Of a DNA stretch of 38,705 nt, positions 6,436 to 14,079 are shown piece after piece. Position 1 is the stretch's first letter, and the number at the start of each line of letters is the position of its first letter. A program made the translations under genes and the position numbers. The DNA comes from Mycobacterium sp. (GTDB lineage Bacteria > Actinomycetota > Actinomycetes > Mycobacteriales > Mycobacteriaceae). The notes under the pieces are model-generated. The model saw nothing but the letters and a program-made list of their open reading frames with translations. It searched no databases and was not told where the DNA came from. The stretch spans positions 1 through 38,705 of the forward strand of contig NZ_JAFBAR010000091.1 in NCBI RefSeq assembly GCF_019247635.1, given 5' to 3'.

Positions 6436-7658
6436 CAGTGCTGCGGGGGTGTCCTCCTGTTCTGCCGGTGTGGTGGTGGTCAGGCGGGATTTGCTGAGGA
6501 CGTCGAGGCCGAGGTAGCGGCGTGATTCGGCCCATTCGTCGTGTTGTTCGGCCAGGACGGCTCCGACCAGTCGGATGAGGGCGTCGCGGTCGGGGAGATG
6601 CCGACGACGTCGGTTCGGCGCCGGATCTCATTGAGCCGCTCTTGGGGGATTGTTGACCAGATTTGGCGCCAGATCTGCTTGGGAAATGCCGTAAACGCCA
6701 GCAGATCCGACCGGGCGGCTTCGAGGTGGTCGGCAACCTTGGGTAGCTTGTCGGCCAAGGCGTCGATGATCCGGTCATATTGCGCAGCAACGGATGTGGC
6801 GTCGGGCTGATCGAACACCGAATGCAGCAGTGTCTTGACCCAGGGCCACGAGCTTTTGGGGGTGATGGCCATCAAGTTAGTGGCGTAGTGAGTGCGGCAC
6901 CGCTGCCAGGATGCTCCGGGCAGGGTGGCCCCGATCGCCGACAGCAGCCCGGCATGGGCGTCGCTGGTGACCAGTCCCACACCGGACAGGCCGCGCGCAG
7001 TCAACGAGCGCAGAAACGTCAACCAGCCCGCGCCGTCCTCAGCCGTGGTGACATCGATGCCCAGGATTTCGCGGTAGCCCTCAGCGTTGACCCCCACCGC
7101 GATCAGCGCGCGCACGTTAACCACCCGGCCGGTCTCGCGGACCTTGAGCACCAGGGCATCGGCGGCCATGAACGTGTACGGGCCGGCATCCAGGGGCCGA
7201 GTCCGGAAGGCTTCCACGGCGGTGTCGAGTTCTTTGGCCATCACCGACACCTGCGACTTGGACAAGCTGGTGATCCCCAGGGTTTCGACGAGTTTGTCCA
7301 TCCGCCGGGTGGACACCCCGAGCAGATAGCAGGTGGCCACCACGGTGGTCAGGGCTCGCTCGGCGCGTTTGCGGCGTTCCAGCAGCCAGTCGGGGAAGTA
7401 GGAGCCCTGCCGCAGCTTGGGGATCGCCAAATCCAATGACCCTGTCCGGGTGTCGAATTGGCGATGCCGGTAGCCATTGCGGGAGTTGGTGCGTTCGGCA
7501 CTGCGCTGACCGTACCCCGCACCGCACAGCGCATCGGCCTCAGCGCCCATCAGGGTGTGGATGAACGTGGCCAGCAGTTCGCGTAGCACATCAGGGTGGG
7601 TGGTGGTGAGTCGTTCAGCCAGCAGTGCAGGCAGGTCGATATCGTGGGCAGCGGTCAT
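6433..7658 (-). pseudogene. IS1081-like transposase (IS256 family), frameshifted and 3'-truncated by IS insertion
   Basis: Starts at ATG 7658 (MTAAHDIDLPALLAERL) after the ribosome site AAAGGA. It carries the IS256/mutator signature: NSRNGYRHR, PKLRQGSYFPDWLLERR, and DDE residues in regions such as FMAADALVLKVRE, TSDAHAGL and the C-terminal part. It is nearly IS1081 throughout. Near 6600 one T is missing: VVGI should continue FPDRDALIRLVGAVLAEQ but the written frame changes. The correct frame continues to GLDVLSKSRL and ends D-T-P-A-A-L, where the IS6110-like repeat supplies TGA two codons before the original end. A three-base deletion also removes one Arg (QERLNEIRRR). The frameshift should inactivate it. 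Confidence 0.88.
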
Positions 7659-7695
7659 CGCGTCGATTCCTTTGCTCGAGTGACTTTGGACGGTC

Positions 7696-7710
7696 TCTCG
7701 AATCACGCGA
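7696..7710 (-). repeat. IS1081-like terminal inverted repeat, right
   Basis: Read on the minus strand: TCGCGTGATTCGAGA. It is located 38 bases upstream of the transposase start and pairs with 5043-5057. Confidence 0.65.
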
Positions 7711-7711
7711 T

Positions 7712-8026
7712 GACGCTTTACTACCGGGCTACGACACGCCGGTCCTCAACTCACGGCCCGACTCGTACACCACCTTCGTGGACGCAACCGACTCGGGCCT
7801 TCATTTGCAGGATGTTACGCGCGGAGCTATCGCACAGACGCGCTATGAGCCAATATTTGGTCTGGCATCAGGTGTCGACACGCTCGCCTTGCCGGGAGTG
7901 CTCGGGTACCTCTGGGAACCGGCAGCAATGGTTGATCAGTCATCGGCACTCATCGGTGGGAAGGTCGTCGGCGTGGTCGGCGGCGGCACGCAACACCACC
8001 GCGTAGCTCGTCAAGCCTCCGTCTAA
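7712..8026 (+). pseudogene. Possible gene remnant abutting the IS right end
   Basis: A plus-strand frame leaving the IS1081-like end reads YDTPVLNSRPDSYTTFVDAT, then GAIAQTRYEPIFGLASGVDT and LALPGVLGYLWEPAAM, up to TAA at 8024-8026. The composition (Tyr, Asp, Trp, Pro) looks protein-like, and the start is cut by the element. Its 3' end overlaps the minus-strand gene at 7940, so not all of it can be real. No family recognised. Confidence 0.3.
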
Positions 8027-8146
8027 CAGTTGGTCGCGGACAGTCCGGGCGGCAGGGAGATGCAGCAGCCGCTCAGGGTCCACACCGAGCCGGTCGGCCA
8101 TATCGCGCAACTCATGGACGGTCGGGATGTGCTCGTCAGCGGTCAC
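7940..8146 (-). CDS. Small hypothetical protein
   Basis: A 68-residue soluble, acidic, helical protein from a GTG start: TVHELRDMADRLGVDPERLL, then GGLTSYAVVLRAAADHADDL. The start overlaps the end of an upstream minus-strand frame by 11 bases, a coupling typical of phage-like operons. No catalytic motif is seen. Similar short proteins occur in mycobacterial prophage-like regions, but I cannot name this one. Confidence 0.5.
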   Translation of the reverse strand: MTADEHIPTVHELRDMADRLGVDPERLLHLPAARTVRDQLLDGGLTSYAVVLRAAADHADDLPTDECR

Positions 8147-8255
8147 TGTTGTTGTCCGTTCGCGGGGTGAGTGTTTGGTTTGCGAGTTTCAGTAGCGCGT
8201 CTGCGGCTTCTGGACCGCACAACTCGACCAACCGGGCTTGCTGGGCGATCAGCAC
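8136..8255 (-). CDS. Short hypothetical ORF upstream of the 7940 gene
   Basis: From GTG 8255 to TGA at 8136 the frame reads VLIAQQARLVELCGPEAADA, then LLKLANQTLTPRTDNN. It has a coding-like helical composition and ends overlapping the next start by 11 bases. A stop (8277-8279) lies seven codons upstream of the GTG, and the amino acids between (LEAAAAR) fit the same helix, so the gene may be 5'-truncated by a mutation. About 39 residues remain. Confidence 0.35.
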   Translation of the reverse strand: MLIAQQARLVELCGPEAADALLKLANQTLTPRTDNNSDR

Positions 8256-8334
8256 CCGTGCTGCTGCGGCTTCCAGCTACCCGGCAGTCGGACGCGGCTG
8301 CTGGGCAACCGCGTGCCGTTTCCCGACGAAGAAG

Positions 8335-9051
8335 CTAGCCCCCGTCAGCTATGCGCAGTAGCACGTCGGCCACCGCTTGCGGTCGGGAAAGGAGCGGTGA
8401 ATGGCTTCCGGGCAGCTCTACGACTTCTGCGCCGATGTCGCGCGCTATCCGCTTTGACCAGTCGGGGTTGACGATCCGATCCTCACTGCACACCACGGAG
8501 GTACAGCTCACTGACGGGTGTTCGGTCAGTGAGCAAGGCAATGTCCACGGGTATCCGGACTGAGGTCGAAGATGATCGATGGCTGCGGCCACGGTAGCTT
8601 CGTCGCAGTCGGCGTAGAACACCTCGCGGACGAAATCAAAGTCGACCCACACGGTCCGCAGTTGCTCGTCCGGTTCACTTAATCCTTGAAGCCATCCCTC
8701 CGTAAACTCGGGGCAAACCATGTCGGGCTGCGCCTGCCATTGATCAAACAGGCCGATTCCGCCCTCTGGAACTGCAGCGCATAAATACACCAGATGCCGC
8801 ACTGGTCGCCGATCGGGGACTAGTGCCCCGGTGGCACCGGCCAACGAGTGAGCCACGACCACCACGTCGTCGTCACACTCCCGAAGAGCGGCGCATACGA
8901 AATCTGCGTAGTCGTCGAAGTCTGCAGACCCGTCGTCACTCGGTAGTTCTGGGCTAATGACGTGATGTCCCGCCCGCGTCAGCAATGGGGTGAGCTTCTC
9001 CCAACACCATGCGCTGTGCCACGCTCCGTGCACCAAACCAAACGTCGCCAT
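8335..9051 (-). CDS. Alpha/beta hydrolase (salicylate-esterase-like)
   Basis: A 238-residue protein from ATG 9051 (MATFGLVHGAWHSAWCW). The oxyanion-hole motif is VHGAWHSAWCW; the nucleophile elbow is VVAHSLAG, around residue 80. An acid residue lies in SVVCSEDRIVNP and the catalytic His in ELPGSHSPLLS near the C-terminus. These match the short alpha/beta hydrolases related to plant methyl-salicylate esterases and EstC-like proteins. A longer reading frame to 9264 lacks family similarity and is not used. It is a distant relative of the broken hydrolase at 1575-2340. The substrate is unknown. Confidence 0.82.
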   Translation of the reverse strand: MATFGLVHGAWHSAWCWEKLTPLLTRAGHHVISPELPSDDGSADFDDYADFVCAALRECDDDVVVVAHSLAGATGALVPDRRPVRHLVYLCAAVPEGGIGLFDQWQAQPDMVCPEFTEGWLQGLSEPDEQLRTVWVDFDFVREVFYADCDEATVAAAIDHLRPQSGYPWTLPCSLTEHPSVSCTSVVCSEDRIVNPDWSKRIARDIGAEVVELPGSHSPLLSRPQAVADVLLRIADGG

Positions 9052-9190
9052 GTGCGAAGCGTAGGGACGCCGTCCCTTCGATGGAATCCTCCGGCGAAAG
9101 GGGGCCCAAATCTTGTGCAACGTACTCGCCACGGCAGGCTTGACTGCAACCTCGTCCCCGTGCCCGACAACATACAAAGGGAGAACAACG

Positions 9191-9484
9191 ATGAGTGATA
9201 ACGAAGGGATCGGCGTGCTGAGGCTCGAATGCCCGCAGCACCATCCCGTCGGCAGGATCCTCAAGCAGGTGTCGCATCAGATGGTCCAGTACGACCCCGG
9301 GGCCGCCGCCGGCGACCGCCGGTTCTGGCCCGACGAAGACGAGCACCAACAATTCAAGACGCGGTGCGGTCACTGCGACAGATCGGTGGGGGAATCCACC
9401 GCCACACTTCAGGCCGCATTCGCCGCATTGCTGGCCGACCCACTCGAGTTCTACGGAAATGCGACTTTGGCATACGCGCCGTGA
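9191..9484 (+). CDS. Small Cys/His-containing hypothetical protein
   Basis: A 97-residue protein with a good ribosome site (AAAGGGAGAACAACG before ATG). It has LECPQHHP near the start and TRCGHCDR in the middle. The pattern C-x2-H-H and C-x2-C could form a zinc-binding knuckle; this is inference. The C-terminal half is helical (TATLQAAFAALLADP). No family recognised. It lies between the alpha/beta hydrolase, transcribed away from it, and the Fic remnant, which converges on it. Confidence 0.55.
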   Translation: MSDNEGIGVLRLECPQHHPVGRILKQVSHQMVQYDPGAAAGDRRFWPDEDEHQQFKTRCGHCDRSVGESTATLQAAFAALLADPLEFYGNATLAYAP

Positions 9485-9501
9485 CCAGCTCTTTGTACAG
9501 C

Positions 9502-10140
9502 TCAGGCGGATTCGCCGCGCTTCGGCGCGAATGTACGAAAATGCCTGCGAATGACGACATCCCATGGTGGCGCGGATCGAGCGCGTACCGCGATCCGGGG
9601 GTCGCAGGGTTGTGGCTCGATCGGTTCCACACCGACGAAACCGCAAGATCGGCCACGTCCCGGTGTCCGTCGTAGGCCCGAAGCAGCTCGATGTAACGCG
9701 TCTTGTCAAGCTCCCAGTCGTACTGCAACTCAGTGGGATCCTGGACTACCGCGAACACCAGATCAGCGAGAAACCTTGTCGTGGACCCATTCCGTCTGCA
9801 AACGGATGGATCCGCACCGTCTCTGCGTGCACGACCATACCCAGTTGCCGAGGCGTCCGGTCGTCGGTGTGCGCTCACCGGTAAGCGATGGTGTCGAGCG
9901 CGTTTCGCAGTTCAACGGCAATCTGCTCCGGCGCGACGCCAATGTTGAGCTCTGAGCGCGCCGCCGTCCGGCCCAGCGTTCCACACCGGACCGAAGATCC
10001 GCGCGCGGAGATCGCGGACAAAATAGTCGCTGAGAAGCGCGTCGTGGCAACGAGCCGTGGAGCGTCGACGGCATCAGTTCATCGAACACCCGGTCCTGAA
10101 GACCCTGTGATAGGCAGCCGGCCATTAGGCTCATCTGCAA
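9502..10140 (-). pseudogene. Fic/DOC family protein, multiply frameshifted
   Basis: Minus-strand frames together rebuild a Fic protein: DALLSDYFVRDLRARIFGPV, ELNIGVAPEQIAVELRNALD (ending in a stop), QLGMVVHAETVRIHPFADGM, then TRFLADLVFAVVQDPTELQY and LDKTRYIELLRAYDGHRD, and finally FVGVEPIEPQ to TGA at 9502-9504. The Fic catalytic motif HPFx[D/E]GNGR is spelled HPFADGMG and then breaks by a one-base deletion before TTRF. The canonical Asn is also replaced by Met. Fic enzymes transfer AMP or other groups to proteins and often act as toxins. At least four frame changes make this a clear pseudogene. The exact 5' end is uncertain. Confidence 0.82.
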
Positions 10141-10164
10141 CCGATTGCCAGGGAGTGTGAGCAC

Positions 10165-11481
10165 ATGGAGATGCCCTTTCGGGAGTGGACACACTGGGCG
10201 GCAGGGTATGGACTTCCACGTGCGACGCTCAGACTGCTAGCGCGACGGGGTGATCCGTTGGCGCGTCTTTTGATTGACACCAATCAAGGCGAAAGCATCT
10301 ATCCGCTGATCGAGCAAGTTCGGGGACGCGGGCGGATGTCCCGAGTCGTGAGACGGGATGGCTGGGTCAGCGCTGACGCGCAGATTGTCCGTGAGGTGCT
10401 GCGCGACGGCCGATTCAGGACCACGAAACAGCAGGACCGGTCGCCCTTCCGTCTCGTTCAGTGGATCCTGGCCAAAACCAACCCCGGTGTGCTGAGTGGC
10501 GTCGAACCGCCCTCGATGTTGGTCACCGATCCGCCTGAGCACACGCGGTTGCGTCGCGTGGTCTCGCGGGCGTTCACGCCACGAGCGCTTGATGGACTAC
10601 GTACCCGTATGCACGAAATTGCCGACGAACTACTTCGCGGCCTGCAGGGCAGCACCGAGTGCGATTTGACCACCGAGTACACCTCCCGTATCCCCATCGC
10701 GGTCATCGCCGAGATGCTGGCCATCCCACGCGATGAGACTCGCGATCTTCATGCGATCGGCGAGTCAACATCGCGATTGATTGCCACCACCGCCGCATCC
10801 TGGCGCGACTTTCGGGTAGCGATGAAAGCTCTGCGCCAGTTCGACCCCTACGTCGCGGCGCATATCGAGCGGCTACGCCACGATGACGCCGCCAACAGCA
10901 TCCTGTCTGACGTGATACGCGACGGCGATCTCACCGACGTCGAGCTCAGGGCGCTTGCGGGGCTGCTGCTGGGCGCGGGGTTTATCACCACGACGCATGT
11001 CTTCGGCAAGGCGGTGGTGGCCCTGGTCCGCCATCCGGATCAACTGGCCGTACTTCGTGCGAACCCCGAGGGATGGCCCAACGCGATCGAAGAAGTCCTG
11101 CGCTATGACACGACCGGTCAGATATCGGCGCGGGTCGCCACCCAAGATGTTGACATCCAGGGATACCCCGTACGGGCAGGCGAAGCCGTATTTCTTCTAC
11201 TAGGCGGGGCCAACCGCGACCCGGCAGTCTTCGACCACCCCGCTGTTTTCGACACCACCCGCACCAACGCCCGCGAGCACCTCAGCTTCGCTACCGGTGT
11301 GCACGCCTGCCTGGGTGCGACGTTGGCTCGCATGGAACTCCAAATCGGCTTGCAGTCATTGTTCGAGCACTTCCCCCAACTGACTCTCGCCGATGAACCG
11401 ACTTTCAACGACAGCATCTTGTTGCACGGACTTAAACATCTACCGGTGTCACTTCAAGCCGCGAAAGCCACCGCGCCCTAG
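10165..11481 (+). CDS. Cytochrome P450 (CYP140-like)
   Basis: A 438-residue soluble P450 monooxygenase. The heme-binding loop is F375-A-T-G-V-H-A-C382-L-G, with Cys382 the thiolate ligand. The K-helix ExxR motif is E310-V-L-R313. The I-helix reads GAGFITTT at residues 270-277; most relatives have Glu or His-Glu where this has Phe-Ile (A-G-x-E-T/T), so the acidic residue of the proton relay is missing. It resembles mycobacterial CYP140 in length and in the N-terminal RRGDPLARLL and central regions. No ferredoxin or reductase gene is adjacent. The ATG follows GGGAGTGTGAGCAC, a reasonable ribosome site. The substrate is unknown. Confidence 0.92.
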   Translation: MEMPFREWTHWAAGYGLPRATLRLLARRGDPLARLLIDTNQGESIYPLIEQVRGRGRMSRVVRRDGWVSADAQIVREVLRDGRFRTTKQQDRSPFRLVQWILAKTNPGVLSGVEPPSMLVTDPPEHTRLRRVVSRAFTPRALDGLRTRMHEIADELLRGLQGSTECDLTTEYTSRIPIAVIAEMLAIPRDETRDLHAIGESTSRLIATTAASWRDFRVAMKALRQFDPYVAAHIERLRHDDAANSILSDVIRDGDLTDVELRALAGLLLGAGFITTTHVFGKAVVALVRHPDQLAVLRANPEGWPNAIEEVLRYDTTGQISARVATQDVDIQGYPVRAGEAVFLLLGGANRDPAVFDHPAVFDTTRTNAREHLSFATGVHACLGATLARMELQIGLQSLFEHFPQLTLADEPTFNDSILLHGLKHLPVSLQAAKATAP

Positions 11482-11937
11482 CGGCCACCGGCGCCCCTAA
11501 CCTTCTCCTGGCGCACAGTGTTGCGCCCGAACACATCCCACCGCAGCTGTTTACGGCGGCTGGGTTCAGCACTGGACGCCGCGTTCTTCGGTGCGGCCGG
11601 CCTGCGCCGAGCGTGAACTGGCGGCGCGATTTTGACCAAAATCTCGCCCTCGCGTCACGCTCGGCGTTTCGCGCCGACGGGTTGCTTACTCGTGCGGGGT
11701 TCGTTGGGGGCCTTTGCAATTGGCCGTCGGTGATGATGTGCTCGGTATTGCTGCCTGAGGTTCTGAGACATCCATTTAACGCGACCCAGATTTGTGCTCG
11801 CGGCACCAATCGGCTAACGCTGAACTTCGCGCGGGTGGCGTCTACAACGCCCGATGTGGACCCAAATTGCTGCGTCACGATGGGGACGGTTCACGTCGAA
11901 ACGGCCCGGGCAAAGCTACTCAGAGGTGCAGTCGACT
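11482..11937. other. Intergenic region, 456 bases
   Basis: Lies between the P450 stop and the convergent dehydrogenase stop. Apart from the hairpin repeat at 11605-11666 I see no gene with coding character; the ORFs here are short and shadow-like. No T-run terminator was recognised. Confidence 0.6.
11605..11666. repeat. Long imperfect hairpin repeat
   Basis: CGCCGAGCGTGA at 11605-11616 is matched perfectly by TCACGCTCGGCG at 11655-11666. Inward of a mismatched bulge, GCG-x-GATTTTG (left) pairs with CAAAATC-x-CGC (right) around a three-base loop. The 62-base unit can fold almost fully. It resembles repeated hairpins between mycobacterial genes that I recall, so a dispersed REP/MITE-like unit is likely. 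It could also act as a bidirectional terminator, although there is no T-run. Confidence 0.7.
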
Positions 11938-12948
11938 TCAGGACGCGCGGTCGTCGTGCAGCGGCCCGGGCGGCACTTGGGTTACCTCGATGGTCTGGCC
12001 CGTCTCGAGAGCCCGCAGCGCGGCATGCACGACCGCGTTGTTGGCGTAGCCGTCGTAGGCCGAAGGTCCCGTGACGCACTGCCGGGCCAATGACGTTGCC
12101 CAGTCGACGTTCTGGGCCCGATAGGCGTCGTCGAAACGTTCGATCCAGTTCTGCGGCAGAAACGTCCCCGCGTCGGCACCGCCGTCGGCCCGGGTGAGTT
12201 GGCTCGGTACGCCCAGACTGATCGAGCCGGCGGCGGCGACGATCTCGCAATCGATGTCGTACCGAAAACCGGGCCCGCGCCCGATCTCGGAGAGCCCGAG
12301 GATGCCCGTCGTCGACCGCAGGCGGAGAAGGACGACGACGGCCTCACCGCCTTGGCTCTCTTTGACATCGCAGGACACCTCGGCGACTTCTTCTGCTGTG
12401 AACCACCGGAACAGATCGATGTCGTGGGTGGCCGAGCTGGCGATCAGCTTCGTGACATCGAAATCGATTGCCCGCGAAGGGTTGTGGTTACGATGCCGAA
12501 CCAGCATCGGTGCGCCGGCGCGGCCGAACGAACGCTTCATCTGCCGATAGCTTGCGTCGTGCCTGCGCATGAAGCCCACCCGGACCAGCCTGCGACCGCA
12601 GTCCTCTTCAGCCCGCACGAGGTCGAGTGAGTGTTGTGGGGACGTGGTCAGCGGCTTTTCGCACAGGACGGGGATTCCGCGGTCCAAGCAAGCCCGAACG
12701 AGGTCATAGTGCGTGGGATCGGCCGTTGCCACGACGGCCGCGTCCACGACGCCGGAGTCCAGGCATTCGAAAGGATCACCGAACGTCGCGGCGCCTGGCG
12801 CAAGCGATTGGTCGACCAACGGCCCGTGCGGGTCGGCGATCGCGCTGATCTGCACCCACGGCGCCAGCGACCGAAACGCTTGCAGATGGAATCGGCCCAT
12901 GTCCCCCAGTCCGATCACGGCCAGGCGAAGCGGGGCGTCGGTGCTCAT
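11938..12948 (-). CDS. Gfo/Idh/MocA dehydrogenase, inositol-dehydrogenase-like
   Basis: A 336-residue protein from ATG 12948 (MSTDAPLRLAVIGLGDMG). It has an N-terminal Rossmann fold with GLGDMGR for NAD(P), and the family EKP motif in VLCEKPLTT near residue 95. RVGFMRRHDASYRQMK and the following RHRNHNP are characteristic of myo-inositol 2-dehydrogenases of actinobacteria. THDIDLFRWF carries the catalytic His. Family enzymes oxidise or reduce sugars and cyclitols. Its ATG overlaps the stop of the upstream dehydrogenase gene (ATGA), so the two are translationally coupled. The substrate is inferred to be inositol or a related cyclitol. Confidence 0.85.
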   Translation of the reverse strand: MSTDAPLRLAVIGLGDMGRFHLQAFRSLAPWVQISAIADPHGPLVDQSLAPGAATFGDPFECLDSGVVDAAVVATADPTHYDLVRACLDRGIPVLCEKPLTTSPQHSLDLVRAEEDCGRRLVRVGFMRRHDASYRQMKRSFGRAGAPMLVRHRNHNPSRAIDFDVTKLIASSATHDIDLFRWFTAEEVAEVSCDVKESQGGEAVVVLLRLRSTTGILGLSEIGRGPGFRYDIDCEIVAAAGSISLGVPSQLTRADGGADAGTFLPQNWIERFDDAYRAQNVDWATSLARQCVTGPSAYDGYANNAVVHAALRALETGQTIEVTQVPPGPLHDDRAS

Positions 12949-14015
12949 AGCGCCGGCACCTCCGCCCAGCCGCCACCGGCGATCGACGCCGACACCGCCG
13001 CGTTGATCTGCGCCGCGCGCAGCCCGTCGACGAAGGTGGGCAGTCCGTCGGGCACCTCTCCGGTGCCGACGGCCGTATAGACGTCCGCCACGAACAGGTT
13101 GAAACACTCCTGGTAACCCTGCGGGTGCCCGCCGGGCAACACCGAATACCTTGCGGCGGACGGCGACAGCGCGGCACCTTCGCGTAGCACGACGGTGTTA
13201 GCGCGCAGTCCGCCGACGATCAGCTGGTCGGGATACTCCTGGTCGAACATCACCGAGTTCTCCCGGCCGTCGAAGGAGAAGTGCAGCTGGTTCTTACGGC
13301 CGGGCGAGGACTGACTGACGACGAGGCTGCCGACTGCGTCGTGGTCGGTGCGGAACAGCACGACTACGCCGTCCTGCCGCTCGCGGTCGTCCGCCCTCGC
13401 CGAGTTTTGTGCCGCGCTCAGTACTGTGATGCGTTGTCCGGTAACAAATTCCATCAAGTCGCACCAGTGCGAACCGATATCCCCGAACGTCGGCGAGATC
13501 CCGGTCTTGGCGGCATCCGACCGCCATCCACCGGGCTCTGACGCCGACATGAAGTCTTGCAGGTACCCGCCGTGGATCAGCCACGGCGAGATCCGCTCGA
13601 TTTGTTCTCGGGCCTCGCGAACTGACGGATAGAAACGATACGCAAACGGCACCGCCGTGACCCGGGCCGCTTGGCGGGCGGCCGTGACGAGCTCCTCGGC
13701 CTCCGCAACGGTTTTGGCCAAAGGCTTTTCGCAGATAACGTGCTTGCCGGCGGCCAAGGCCGCCAACGCCCACGGATGGTGCAAGTGGTTGGGCACGCAG
13801 ATGTGTACGACGTCGATATCATCCGCGTCGATGATGTCCTGAGCGGTGGCCGGGCGCGCGGCGTTGAGTCGCCGGCAGGCGGTGCGACCGTTTTCCGGGC
13901 TGCTTGCCGCCACGGCGGCCAGCACACCGCCGGCTCGGTGGACAGCGTGGGCGTGGACCGAACCGACCATGCCCACGCCGATCACACCGCTGCGCGGCCT
14001 ACCTGGATCAGCCAC
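12945..14015 (-). CDS. Gfo/Idh/MocA family oxidoreductase
   Basis: A 356-residue protein starting MADPGRPRSGVIGVGMVG. The nucleotide-binding GVGMVGSVHA and the EKP motif in VICEKPLAKT (near residue 95) are present. GDIGSHWCDLMEFVTG carries the His of the active site. The C-terminal region GHPQGYQECFNLFVADVY resembles sugar dehydrogenases such as those for scyllo-inosose or glucose-type substrates. It is upstream of and coupled (ATGA) to the inositol-dehydrogenase-like gene, suggesting consecutive steps on one sugar or cyclitol. The gap to the acyltransferase gene upstream is only 64 bases, so it may share that transcript. No transporter for the substrate is in the window. Confidence 0.85.
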   Translation of the reverse strand: MADPGRPRSGVIGVGMVGSVHAHAVHRAGGVLAAVAASSPENGRTACRRLNAARPATAQDIIDADDIDVVHICVPNHLHHPWALAALAAGKHVICEKPLAKTVAEAEELVTAARQAARVTAVPFAYRFYPSVREAREQIERISPWLIHGGYLQDFMSASEPGGWRSDAAKTGISPTFGDIGSHWCDLMEFVTGQRITVLSAAQNSARADDRERQDGVVVLFRTDHDAVGSLVVSQSSPGRKNQLHFSFDGRENSVMFDQEYPDQLIVGGLRANTVVLREGAALSPSAARYSVLPGGHPQGYQECFNLFVADVYTAVGTGEVPDGLPTFVDGLRAAQINAAVSASIAGGGWAEVPAL

Positions 14016-14079
14016 CCACTCCGCCGACGTCGGCCCATTTCATAGGCACAACCTACTGTGCCGGCGGTTGGCCGCGCGG

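Larger units (their letters stand above)
5043..7710 (-). mobile_element. IS1081-like element (IS256 family), interrupted by an IS6110-like element
   Basis: Ends are similar inverted sequences: TCGTGTGATTCTTCG at 5043-5057, and TCGCGTGATTCGAGA read inward from 7710. Between them lies a transposase of the IS256 family closely resembling IS1081. Subtracting the 1,357-bp insertion and its 3-bp duplication leaves about 1,308 bp, close to the ~1.32 kb I recall for IS1081. Joining the flanks of the insertion restores the transposase end as A-A-L-T-A-stop, which proves the nesting. I see no target duplication at the outer ends. Confidence 0.85.
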
